Positions 17,824 through 26,131 of a DNA stretch of 64,000 nt are shown one piece after another. The position numbers and the translations under genes were made by a program. Within the stretch, counting starts at the first letter, position 1, and each line of letters begins with the position of its first letter. The stretch is taken from assembly GCF_011604685.1 (NCBI RefSeq), contig NZ_CP050063.1, forward strand, positions 8,039,001 through 8,103,000. Direction: 5' to 3'. Under the pieces are notes generated by a model, which was not told where the DNA came from, ran no database searches, and worked only from the letters and a program-made list of their open reading frames with translations. The DNA comes from Spirosoma aureum. Lineage in GTDB: Bacteria; Bacteroidota; Bacteroidia; Cytophagales; Spirosomataceae.

Positions 17824-18906
17824 ATGGAAATTACCCCGATCGGGCGTTTGTTCGCTACCCAGCGGACGAATGCCCTACATCTCTTATTGTGTCTTTTTTT
17901 TGCCAGTCAGCCTGTCGTGGCACAGCAAAATCCGACGGTCGGCACCCGCAAACAAGGTGATCCACTGGAGCATCTTCCAGCGAACATTGAGATCCTGACA
18001 CACTTCGGGGAACGAGCCGATATTTCGCCAGACAACAAAAGCATTGCCTTTATGGCAAAAAGCTTCGGCGATGCCATGACTATCGACCTGAAAACCCGCA
18101 CCATTCGCTGCCTCACCTGCAACGTTCCGGCGGCTGCGTTCCTGCGCGTGATGCACCTGCCCAACGGCGATTATTTACTGACGGGTCCAGACCACTTCGA
18201 AGACGCCACCATCAGTCGGGTACGCGACAGTGAGCTTTGGTTTTTACGGAACCAGCGGGGCGCAAAACCGATAAAATTAGGCCAGAAAATCAGTGCAGGG
18301 CTGGCCATCTCAAAGAAGACATTAAAAGTAGCGTTCACGCAGGAGTACCGATCAGAATCTGACCCATCCCGTAGCACATCTGAATTGGTCGTGGCTGATC
18401 TGATTATGTCGGGCAACAAACCAATGCTTACGAACCAAAAAAAAGTATACAGGGTCGAAAATCAGACCTGTTCGTTGGAAGCTCAGGACTTTTACGACAA
18501 CGACAGGCAGCTGATTTTCTTTTGCTACAACCCTGCCCAAAAAGCCACCGTGATGGCTATTGACTTACAGACCGGGCAGCTAACCGATCAGTCAAAAACC
18601 ACCGAAACGCATACCGAACCGGAAGGCATTTTTGCCAATGCCAACTACGTTACGGTTGAATCGGACAGGCAAGTCGCCTGGCTGGGCGGGAAAACCGGCC
18701 CCGGCAACATCGACATCTGGAAACTAAAACTCGACGGAACCGGCAAAAATATAGAGCGTCTAACCCACTTTAATGACTATGAAGGCTGTAAAGCGTCGAA
18801 TTCCGTCGTGTCAACCGATGGGAAATTTATGGCTTTTCAGTCGGCAAAATCATCTGATCCGGCCGGAGTCGGCTACGGCGTACTGCTTTACTGGTTCAAC
18901 AAATGA
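17824..18906 (+). CDS. Secreted TolB-like beta-propeller (PD40 repeat) protein
   Basis: 360 residues. N-terminal signal peptide ending near VVAQQ. PD40/WD40-like strands occur along the chain (DISPDNKSIAFMAKSFGD, DRQLIFFCYN, VSTDGKFMAFQSAKSSD), pointing to a six- or seven-bladed propeller like the C-terminal part of TolB. The chain closes with GYGVLLYWF. Catalytic residues are not evident; it may bind or modify a carbohydrate or protein in the periplasm. It begins 15 bases after the hydroxyacid dehydrogenase stop, so the two are probably co-transcribed. Confidence 0.72.
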   Translation: MEITPIGRLFATQRTNALHLLLCLFFASQPVVAQQNPTVGTRKQGDPLEHLPANIEILTHFGERADISPDNKSIAFMAKSFGDAMTIDLKTRTIRCLTCNVPAAAFLRVMHLPNGDYLLTGPDHFEDATISRVRDSELWFLRNQRGAKPIKLGQKISAGLAISKKTLKVAFTQEYRSESDPSRSTSELVVADLIMSGNKPMLTNQKKVYRVENQTCSLEAQDFYDNDRQLIFFCYNPAQKATVMAIDLQTGQLTDQSKTTETHTEPEGIFANANYVTVESDRQVAWLGGKTGPGNIDIWKLKLDGTGKNIERLTHFNDYEGCKASNSVVSTDGKFMAFQSAKSSDPAGVGYGVLLYWFNK

Positions 18907-18997
18907 GGTGCATCTTATGTAGAAACACGTGGACCACCCTTTGCGGCCCAACCCTATATAAGGCGATTTGATTTCAGACTTTCTAAACCCAACAACC

Positions 18998-21145
18998 ATG
19001 AAAATCAATCACTATTTACTTGCGTTGCTGCTGCTGGCCTCCGGGGTCGTACTTGGGCAAACCGGCGCGGCAAAAAAAACAGCTGCCAATAGCACCAAAC
19101 CAGATCCGGGTAGCTATGATGGCACCTGGTGGAATCGGGCACCCGTCCGGCTCATTCAAACCAACCTGCGCGAAACCGATGCGTTAATGAATACCGATGC
19201 CTATGTGCAGTCGATGGTCGATGCTTCGGCCACCGTAGTGATGTTAAACGTGGGCGGTATTGTGGCGAATTACCCGACCACGCTCGATTATCACTTCAAA
19301 AATCAGTTCATGAAAGGCGGTGACCTGGTCGGCGATCTGGTAACCAAGCTCCACGCGAAAGGCATAAAAGTGATCGGTCGATTTGACTTCAGCAAGATCA
19401 ATGAAACATACGCCCAAAAGAAACCGGAGTGGCTGTATGTCGGCACGAACGGAAAGCATGTACATTTCAACGGGCAGGTTCATACCTGCCCCAACGGCGG
19501 CTATCAACAGGAATATGGCTTTGAAATACTAAAAGAAGCGATCACGAAGTATCCGCTCGATGGCATTTTCTTCAACATGATCGGCTACACGACAACCGAT
19601 TATGGCGGTACTTACCATGGCATCTGCCAGTGCGACAACTGCAAAAAACGCTTTCAGACCGAAACCGGCATGACCCTTCCGGTAAAAGCAGACATGAACG
19701 ATCCGGTCTTCCGACGGTATAATACTTTCAAAAAAACCACTGCCGACGAGCTTTTCTATAAAATTGGTGATTACGTTAAAAAACTAAATCCGAACCTGAT
19801 TGTCAATACTTACGCCGATGCAGGTGTCGACATGATTCGTGACGAGTCGAGCTCCTGGTTGACCGATGAATACGAATGGAATTACTCCGGCACAGACCAT
19901 GTAAAACGTGTGCTAGGCTCTTACAGGGACAAAACACCCAGCAACGTCTTCATCTATTTTATTGCCATACCGTTTCGGCACACGGCGACCTCACCCAATA
20001 TTGGCCGGGTATGGTTGCTGGGCAACATGCTCAACGGGGCTCCACTCGATTTCAATGTTATCGGCACACTGGTCAATCAGGACGACCGCGTGTTTATTCC
20101 GATTCTGAATGACCTGTATGGCTTTCATAAAAAGAACGAAACGTTTTTTACGAATCTTAAACCGGTGAGCCATGTCGGCCTCATCAAAGGCACCGAGAAA
20201 GAGTACCGAGGGATGATTAAACTGCTCTCCGAAGAGCACATCATGTACGATATCATCGAGCCATTGACCATTGGCAGCAAATCAGCCCCACGTCCGTTGC
20301 AGGACTACGACGCGGTTATTCTGGGTGATCTGCCCAATATGAGTGATCAGCTGACCGCTCAACTTGACGAGTACGTACAAAAGGGGGGGAAACTATTGGT
20401 TACAGGTTTTAGCTCAACGAATGATGAAACGGGCAAACCCCTGAAAACGATACGACTTAAATCGCTGGGTGTATCGCCCGAATACGATCTATTCCCCAGA
20501 ACAAATTCGACCTATCTGCAAGTGTCGGCCAGCGACAAAAAAACACTGGGAGCCGACGGCTTCAAAGACCTCGATCTGATCATGCTGTATTCTGACTTCA
20601 TGAAATGCAAACCCAGCGGCTCTTCACAGACCTACATGAAACTCGTACCCGCCGTTCGGTTCGGGCCACCCGAAAAATCGTATTTCACCGATAATGACAT
20701 CACCGATTCGCCCGGCCTGATCAGCAATTCGTACGGGAAAGGCAAAACGGTTTTCATTCCCTGGCGTCTGGGCACCCACTATGAATTCAAGGGTAATCAC
20801 GGGCACCGGGCTTTGTTTACGGCGGCTTTGCAAACGGTCTTACAAACACCGAGCTCGATAAAAACCAATGCATCGCCCCTCATCGAAATGACGCATATGT
20901 CCAATCGAAATGACGCTTTTGAATGGATCGGTATGATCAATCACTCCGGCCAGATTGGGGCGTCGTTGCGGGAACCAATTCCCATTCAGAACACGACGAT
21001 TCGGTTCAAGCCAGCCAAACCGGTAAAGCAGCTAAAGCTCGCCCGGTCGGACAATAATCTGAAATTTACCCAAAGCAATGGATGGGTAGAATGCGTGGTG
21101 CCACAAGTAGATGATTTCGAAATGCTGGTTTGTCTGTATCAGTAA
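18998..21145 (+). CDS. Secreted GHL6-like glycosyl-hydrolase-related protein (paralogue of 11788-13965)
   Basis: 715 residues from the ATG at 18998. An in-frame TTG at 18968 is less likely because 18998 gives a standard Sec signal peptide (ends VVLGQ). It matches the protein at 11788-13965 in layout: the early stretch VGGIVANYPT (compare AGGIVAFYPT), a barrel with CQCDNC (Cys 210, 212, 215), a trimerisation-like middle domain (YDAVILGDLPNMSDQL, LDEYVQKGGKLLVTGF) and a terminal beta domain. Unlike its relative it uses Sec export instead of Tat. It is 15 bases before the reductase gene at 21161. Confidence 0.7.
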   Translation: MKINHYLLALLLLASGVVLGQTGAAKKTAANSTKPDPGSYDGTWWNRAPVRLIQTNLRETDALMNTDAYVQSMVDASATVVMLNVGGIVANYPTTLDYHFKNQFMKGGDLVGDLVTKLHAKGIKVIGRFDFSKINETYAQKKPEWLYVGTNGKHVHFNGQVHTCPNGGYQQEYGFEILKEAITKYPLDGIFFNMIGYTTTDYGGTYHGICQCDNCKKRFQTETGMTLPVKADMNDPVFRRYNTFKKTTADELFYKIGDYVKKLNPNLIVNTYADAGVDMIRDESSSWLTDEYEWNYSGTDHVKRVLGSYRDKTPSNVFIYFIAIPFRHTATSPNIGRVWLLGNMLNGAPLDFNVIGTLVNQDDRVFIPILNDLYGFHKKNETFFTNLKPVSHVGLIKGTEKEYRGMIKLLSEEHIMYDIIEPLTIGSKSAPRPLQDYDAVILGDLPNMSDQLTAQLDEYVQKGGKLLVTGFSSTNDETGKPLKTIRLKSLGVSPEYDLFPRTNSTYLQVSASDKKTLGADGFKDLDLIMLYSDFMKCKPSGSSQTYMKLVPAVRFGPPEKSYFTDNDITDSPGLISNSYGKGKTVFIPWRLGTHYEFKGNHGHRALFTAALQTVLQTPSSIKTNASPLIEMTHMSNRNDAFEWIGMINHSGQIGASLREPIPIQNTTIRFKPAKPVKQLKLARSDNNLKFTQSNGWVECVVPQVDDFEMLVCLYQ

Positions 21146-21160
21146 GTACAAAAAATCATC

Positions 21161-22060
21161 ATGAACGATAAAACGATTGGCGTAATTGGCACCGGCCTGA
21201 TGGGGAATCCAATTGCAAAACACCTGCTGAATGCCGGGTACACCGTACTTGTCCATAACCGAACCAAAAGCAAAGCCGATTCGCTCATGGAAATGGGTGC
21301 GACCTGGTTCGACACTCCGGCTGCCCTTGCCGAACAGTCTGATGTAGTGATCACCATGATTGGTTACCCGAAAGATGTAGAAGCTTGTTACTTTGGGGCC
21401 GACGGTGTGTTTCAGGGTATAAAGTCGGGGGCTGTTACTATTGACATGACAACGACCAAACCCAGTCTGGCCGTCCAGATCGCACAACATGCCGCTACGC
21501 TTGGTGTCGATTCCATTGACGCGCCCGTATCGGGTGGCGAGGTAGGCGCGATCAACGGTACGCTGTCAATTATGGTTGGTGGCAAAAAAAGCGCTGTTGA
21601 TCGGGTAATGCCGGTTTTTGAGGCATTTGGCAAAAATATAATCTATCAGGGCCCGGCCGGAGCGGGTCAACATACGAAAATGTGCAACCAGATCACGATT
21701 GCCGGAACGCTGATCGGCGTGTGCGAAGGGCTGATCTACGGCCGTAAAGCAGGACTTGATTTAACGACCATGCTTCAATCGATCAGCAAAGGGGCCGCAG
21801 GTTGCTGGAGTCTGGATGTGCTGGCTCCTAAAATCGTAAAAGGCGATTATTCGCCGGGCGGCACGATCGATAATTTTGTCAAGGATATGGGCATTGCCCT
21901 CGAAGAAGCCGAAACCATGCAGTTGTCTTTACCGGGACTGGCGTTAGTCAAACAACTGTCTTTATCCATCCAGGCAATGGGCAAAGGTTCGCTGGGGAAT
22001 CAGGCGCTGTATCTTGCCCTTGAAAAACTGTCAAATATGGATTCCAAAGCCGTTTCATGA
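21161..22060 (+). CDS. glxR: NAD(P)-dependent beta-hydroxyacid dehydrogenase (tartronate semialdehyde reductase-like)
   Basis: 299 residues, cytoplasmic. N-terminal Rossmann motif GTGLMG (10-15), substrate loop DAPVSGGEVGA (120-130) and catalytic Lys173 in GAGQHTKMCNQI. All fit the 3-hydroxyisobutyrate dehydrogenase/tartronate semialdehyde reductase family. With a glycerate kinase 112 bases downstream, reduction of tartronate semialdehyde (2-hydroxy-3-oxopropionate) to D-glycerate is the most likely reaction; other beta-hydroxyacids are possible. Gene symbol given by role in this context. Confidence 0.82.
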   Translation: MNDKTIGVIGTGLMGNPIAKHLLNAGYTVLVHNRTKSKADSLMEMGATWFDTPAALAEQSDVVITMIGYPKDVEACYFGADGVFQGIKSGAVTIDMTTTKPSLAVQIAQHAATLGVDSIDAPVSGGEVGAINGTLSIMVGGKKSAVDRVMPVFEAFGKNIIYQGPAGAGQHTKMCNQITIAGTLIGVCEGLIYGRKAGLDLTTMLQSISKGAAGCWSLDVLAPKIVKGDYSPGGTIDNFVKDMGIALEEAETMQLSLPGLALVKQLSLSIQAMGKGSLGNQALYLALEKLSNMDSKAVS

Positions 22061-22172
22061 ACACGGCGTCTAAAAGAGCACAAAGTTTCTGTTTAGTGAC
22101 GAATAAAACGCGAATTCTTCGTCGTGATAGTGCCTCTGTGTTTTAATTTCGCGCCTTACTCCCCTTGCTATT

Positions 22173-23306
22173 ATGAAAAACACGCGTGTCCTCATTGCCC
22201 CGAATGCGTTTAAACACAGCCTCAATGCTATGGATGTAGCCCTGGCCATTCAGGAAGGATTACAGAAAAGCCGTCTCGACTGTGTATGTGAGTGTTTTCC
22301 GGTGGGCGACGGCGGTGATGGAACGGGCGAATTGATGATAAAAAAACACAACGGTTCAATTGTTTCGGCAGAAGTCAATGACCCGTTCAACCGAAAGATC
22401 ACATCGTCATTCGGCTTAGTCAATGATGGCGAGACAGCTATTATTGAAATGGCCAATGCATCAGGGCTTCACCTGGTCAAACCCGAAGAATTAGATCCAC
22501 TACGGGCTACGTCGTTCGGAACGGGTGAACTGATCAAACTGGCGCTCGACAAAGGCGTCACGAAGATTGTACTGGCTATTGGTGGTTCGGCTACGGTTGA
22601 TGGTGGCACTGGCATTTTACGGGCACTCGGCATTCGTTTTCTGAATGCAGCCGGGCAGGAACTAACAGCGCCCGAAAGCCTCACCGAACTGGCCAGCATC
22701 GATGTTTCCGGGCTCGATCAGCGGATTTTAGCCTGTGAGGTCAGTATTCTGTGCGATGTCGACAACACGTTAGTTGGCGATCACGGTTCTGCTGCCGTTT
22801 TCGGCCCGCAAAAAGGAGCTACCCCCGATGGCGTAAAAAAACTGGATACCAGTCTGCGGAAGTTTGCCGAGGTGGCCCTGGCTCAGACCGGAATTGATAT
22901 GACACTCATCAAACACGGTGGTGCAGCCGGAGGTGTGTCTGCGGGACTTTACACATTTTTCAATGCCAGACTCGTCAATGGCATCGATTTCTTCCTCGAC
23001 TTTACCGGTTTCACCGAAGCCGTGGCTAAAGCCGACGTTGTCATTACCGGCGAAGGCAGCATCGACGAACAGACCCTGCATGGTAAAGGGCCGTTTGGTG
23101 TTGCTTTCCAGGCGAAACGGAAAAATTTACCCGTAATTGGCCTTGCCGGAAAAATTCCGCTTGAACAAAACGAGAAGCTAAATCAGTATTTCGATGTATT
23201 ACTGGCCATTGGAAACGGGCCTACAGACATCACGACAGCACTTAAATACACGAAAGAGAACCTGATCCGTACAGCCTGGCAGGTTGGCAATCTGCTTGCT
23301 AACTAA
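22173..23306 (+). CDS. glxK: Glycerate kinase (GlxK/GarK family)
   Basis: 377 residues. Family motifs are all present: IAPNAFKHSLNAMDVA at the N-terminus, PVGDGGDGT (43-51), GGSATVDGGTG (137-147), HGGAAGGVSAGL and the late ITGEGSIDEQTLHGKGP. It phosphorylates D-glycerate with ATP, by family to 2-phosphoglycerate, and so feeds lower glycolysis. It is the last + strand gene of the block and receives glycerate from the enzymes at 16852 and 21161. Length is normal for the family. Confidence 0.92.
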   Translation: MKNTRVLIAPNAFKHSLNAMDVALAIQEGLQKSRLDCVCECFPVGDGGDGTGELMIKKHNGSIVSAEVNDPFNRKITSSFGLVNDGETAIIEMANASGLHLVKPEELDPLRATSFGTGELIKLALDKGVTKIVLAIGGSATVDGGTGILRALGIRFLNAAGQELTAPESLTELASIDVSGLDQRILACEVSILCDVDNTLVGDHGSAAVFGPQKGATPDGVKKLDTSLRKFAEVALAQTGIDMTLIKHGGAAGGVSAGLYTFFNARLVNGIDFFLDFTGFTEAVAKADVVITGEGSIDEQTLHGKGPFGVAFQAKRKNLPVIGLAGKIPLEQNEKLNQYFDVLLAIGNGPTDITTALKYTKENLIRTAWQVGNLLAN

Positions 23307-23334
23307 TCGTTCTATTTCCAATCATTTCTTCCAT

Positions 23335-23376
23335 AAAAAAGCTGATCATGGCAGATGAACGTCTGCCATGATCAGC
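23335..23376 (-). terminator. Rho-independent terminator of the DUF1684 gene (may work both ways)
   Basis: GCTGATCATGGCAGA (23341-23355) and TCTGCCATGATCAGC (23362-23376) form a perfect 15-bp stem with a 6-base loop. On the - strand the stem is followed by six T (A-run 23335-23340 on the + strand). It sits between the convergent glycerate kinase (+) and DUF1684 (-) genes and may stop both. Confidence 0.85.
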
Positions 23377-23405
23377 CTGAACTAAAATACAAGTAACGGC
23401 TAGTC

Positions 23406-24281
23406 TCAGTGATCGCCGTAGCGTTTTTCACCGGCGGCAATCGCTACGGTCAGTTTGTTTTCCTTCGGCGGTGTTGGGCAGGTTGCATAGGGCGTGAAGG
23501 CACAGGGCGGATTCGTGGCTTTATTAAAATCCAGATAGGTGTAACCGTCAGCATCCGGGCCAGGCGCATCCAGGAATCGGCCACCGCCATACGTGTCATG
23601 TTTATTGGTCTGATCGGCGAAAACGAAATGCAATCGGCTGGTTGTTCCGGTAGCATCCAGACTATATTCTTTGCCGTTTACCGTAAACAGTAACCTCCCC
23701 GGCGACTCCTGATCACTTACCCGGCCTGTAATGTCGGTAATGGCAATTTTCTTCCCAGGCGTAGGCACGAATTTCGCTTTTACCCGCCAGTCTGTACTGA
23801 TTGGATAGGTGTCGATTCCCTTAAACTCTTTCAGATACGGGCTTTCCAGGTCGCGCAAACGAATGGCGTATTTGTCGCCCCGCTGAATGACGAACCAGCG
23901 CAGGGACTTGTGTTTCAGCACAATGGGTTTGCCCGTGTAAGGAAAAATATCGAGACTGGTGACAGGCTTATCGCCCTCAAAAATCTGAGATCCGGGTGTC
24001 GTTTCAAGGGTGACTTTCCCCTTTTTCAGGATGATTTTACCTAACTGTGCATCACTGTGATCGGCCGGGAACACAATGATATTTTTATCACTACCCCCAA
24101 AAGTATTTTCACCTTCGTTGAGCCAGAATAACCCTGCCAGATTAAGCCATCCTTCTTCTTTTTTGAGGTCTTCTACCCGTTTTGCGTGCCACAGTTTGAT
24201 TTCCTCTTCATACGAAGAGTCGATGGTGAACGCCAGCAATAACAGCGGTAACAGCAACAGCCAGTTCATTTGTTTTTTCAT
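23406..24281 (-). CDS. DUF1684 domain-containing exported protein
   Basis: 291 residues. N-terminal signal peptide (MKKQMNWLLLLPLLLLAFT). DUF1684 features: EEGWLNLAGLFWLNEGENTFG near the start of the mature chain, GKVTLETTPG, RFLDAPGPDADGYTYLDFN and the cysteine-bearing end NPPCAFTPYATCP. The family has no established function. It ends at a strong terminator and is separated from the TPR gene upstream by 109 bases holding another hairpin, so it may have its own promoter. Confidence 0.88.
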   Translation of the reverse strand: MKKQMNWLLLLPLLLLAFTIDSSYEEEIKLWHAKRVEDLKKEEGWLNLAGLFWLNEGENTFGGSDKNIIVFPADHSDAQLGKIILKKGKVTLETTPGSQIFEGDKPVTSLDIFPYTGKPIVLKHKSLRWFVIQRGDKYAIRLRDLESPYLKEFKGIDTYPISTDWRVKAKFVPTPGKKIAITDITGRVSDQESPGRLLFTVNGKEYSLDATGTTSRLHFVFADQTNKHDTYGGGRFLDAPGPDADGYTYLDFNKATNPPCAFTPYATCPTPPKENKLTVAIAAGEKRYGDH

Positions 24282-24352
24282 GATCGTATCTAGTTAATTG
24301 GTTGAACGTTTTATACTAATTGTCTTTAGACAAATTGGGTAATTGAGGTATT

Positions 24353-24382
24353 ATGGTGTCGGTTTCTGAAAACCGACACCAT
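24353..24382 (-). terminator. 13-bp perfect hairpin after the TPR gene
   Basis: ATGGTGTCGGTTT (24353-24365), loop CTGA, AAACCGACACCAT (24370-24382). It lies 8 bases past the TPR gene stop on the - strand. No T-run follows on the - strand, so it may act as an mRNA 3' end stem, or be a dispersed repeat, more than a classic terminator. A small palindrome TGTCTTTAGACA lies close by at about 24321-24332. Confidence 0.55.
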
Positions 24383-24390
24383 CGTATTGG

Positions 24391-26112
24391 TTATAAAGGG
24401 AATAAGGTTTTGTCGCCAAACTGAGCCGTAGCGTGCAGGTGGGTAGCGTACTCCTTTGTTTTTGCCGCATCCCCTTTCTGCTTGTAGACCCTATAAAGCC
24501 CCCAATATGCATTCGCCGAATTCGGATGTCGTTCCAGTAACTGGGTATAGGCCGCGATCGCTTTATCGTATTGATTGGCTTTCAGATGCGTCTCAGCCAG
24601 ACTGATCAGCACGGGACGCGCGTAGGATGGGGGTTCGCTATAGCCCAGATCATCTTCTTTTTTCTTCGCTTTTTCTAGTAATGCAATAGCATCACTGTAC
24701 TTATTTTCGGCGCTTTTAATAACGCCCTGCAACTCCAGTGAGGCTACGTTTAGATCGTTCAGGCGTCGGATCGTGATCACATCGTCGGGTGTTTGCTGAT
24801 TGGCATTTCGCCAGAGCGACGCATCCAGCGCATCGGCAAATCGTTTAGCATCCTCAATCCGATTGTTTTTAACCGCATCCATACCCGAAGCGAAGTAGTA
24901 AAGCCCGTCTTTGTAGGCGATGGCTTTGGTCGTGTACAGGCTGTCTTTGTCGAGTTTAATGGCGGCCAGGCGGTCGGCAGCCTTTTTATAAAAGCCAAAA
25001 CACAATTCCATTTTTGCCGGAGCAATCACGCCCTGATAGAAAAAGCGGCCTTCATATTTGCGTTTCCGCTCTTTGGTTGCGGGCATTTTCTGCAGTTTCT
25101 CGGCATACTGTAAGGCCGTTGCATAGCGCCCGTCTTCGGCGCAATTCGAGAGCAGGTAGTTGATATTGTGGATATAATTCCAGGCATCGACCTCCGGAAT
25201 ATGCTGCTTTTTCATGTAGGCCGAATCAACCGCCAGCGAAGCCGTGAAGGCATCATACGCCTTTTTATAGTCGCCGATTTTGTAGTAGATATGGCCGGGC
25301 ATGTGCACCATATGTCCTGAAGCGGGGGCCAGTTTGGGCAGTAATTCAGCACTTTGGACTGCCTGTTCGGGGCAGCAGTTTTCCATCAGGTGAATCCAGT
25401 AATGATGCACGGCAGCATTGTTCGGATAGGTTTTGAGCAGATCGCGTAGCAAATACTCCGCATACATCTGGCCCTCACGCGGATTCATCTCGGTATCATA
25501 GCCACCCATTTTACTTAGGGCCAGAAACAACTTGGCATCCACATCAGCAGGGTATTTATGCACAATTACCTCCAGTTTTTTCTGGTATCCCTGCTTGCCG
25601 TTCTCACTATCGGCATCGCGTAACAGAATCCCTTCGGCATAGAGTTTCTCGCGCTCCGAAGCCGATTCTTTCAGTGCTTTCAGTTTCCGGATCGCCAGCT
25701 TTTTATCCGCATTAAAATCATTTCCTTCAATGGCTCCGATCGCACTGTATAAGCCCCAGTAGGGCATAATAGCCGTTGAATCGTACCGAATGGCTTCTTT
25801 AAAGGCACGATAGGCCTCAAAATCCCAGAAGCAATGCAGCAAGGCCACACCCTGATTAAAAAAGGTCTGGGCCTGTTTCGACGACGTTGTGATCCTGAAC
25901 TCAACAGCTCCAATGCCGGTGATCTGTTCAGGGGCGGGAAGATTGTGTACATAAACCGTTTCTTTTCGGTAATCCTGAATGTGAGCCAGATGGCTATGAC
26001 CGAGATCGTGGCTATCGCCATCATGCACATCGTGCTGATGTTCAGGCTGACGGACGCGCTGTCCCATCGCGCTAAATACAATCAGACAACCGACTAAAAT
26101 GCGTAGTATCAT
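24391..26112 (-). CDS. Secreted tetratricopeptide repeat protein with His-rich N-terminus
   Basis: 573 residues. Short signal peptide (MILRILVGCLIVFSAMGQ) followed by a His/Asp-rich stretch (HQHDVHDGDSHDLGHSHLAH). TPR units are visible at FFNQGVALLHCFWDFEAYRAF, HIYYKIGDYKKAYDAF, and near the end AETHLKANQYDKAIAAY and NAYWGLYRVYKQKGDA. The His-rich segment could bind metal; this is inference. It starts 19 bases after the SusD gene stop, so it probably shares the SAM-riboswitch-controlled mRNA. No enzymatic motif seen. Confidence 0.85.
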   Translation of the reverse strand: MILRILVGCLIVFSAMGQRVRQPEHQHDVHDGDSHDLGHSHLAHIQDYRKETVYVHNLPAPEQITGIGAVEFRITTSSKQAQTFFNQGVALLHCFWDFEAYRAFKEAIRYDSTAIMPYWGLYSAIGAIEGNDFNADKKLAIRKLKALKESASEREKLYAEGILLRDADSENGKQGYQKKLEVIVHKYPADVDAKLFLALSKMGGYDTEMNPREGQMYAEYLLRDLLKTYPNNAAVHHYWIHLMENCCPEQAVQSAELLPKLAPASGHMVHMPGHIYYKIGDYKKAYDAFTASLAVDSAYMKKQHIPEVDAWNYIHNINYLLSNCAEDGRYATALQYAEKLQKMPATKERKRKYEGRFFYQGVIAPAKMELCFGFYKKAADRLAAIKLDKDSLYTTKAIAYKDGLYYFASGMDAVKNNRIEDAKRFADALDASLWRNANQQTPDDVITIRRLNDLNVASLELQGVIKSAENKYSDAIALLEKAKKKEDDLGYSEPPSYARPVLISLAETHLKANQYDKAIAAYTQLLERHPNSANAYWGLYRVYKQKGDAAKTKEYATHLHATAQFGDKTLFPL

Positions 26113-26131
26113 GGATAAAATCAGGTGTTAA

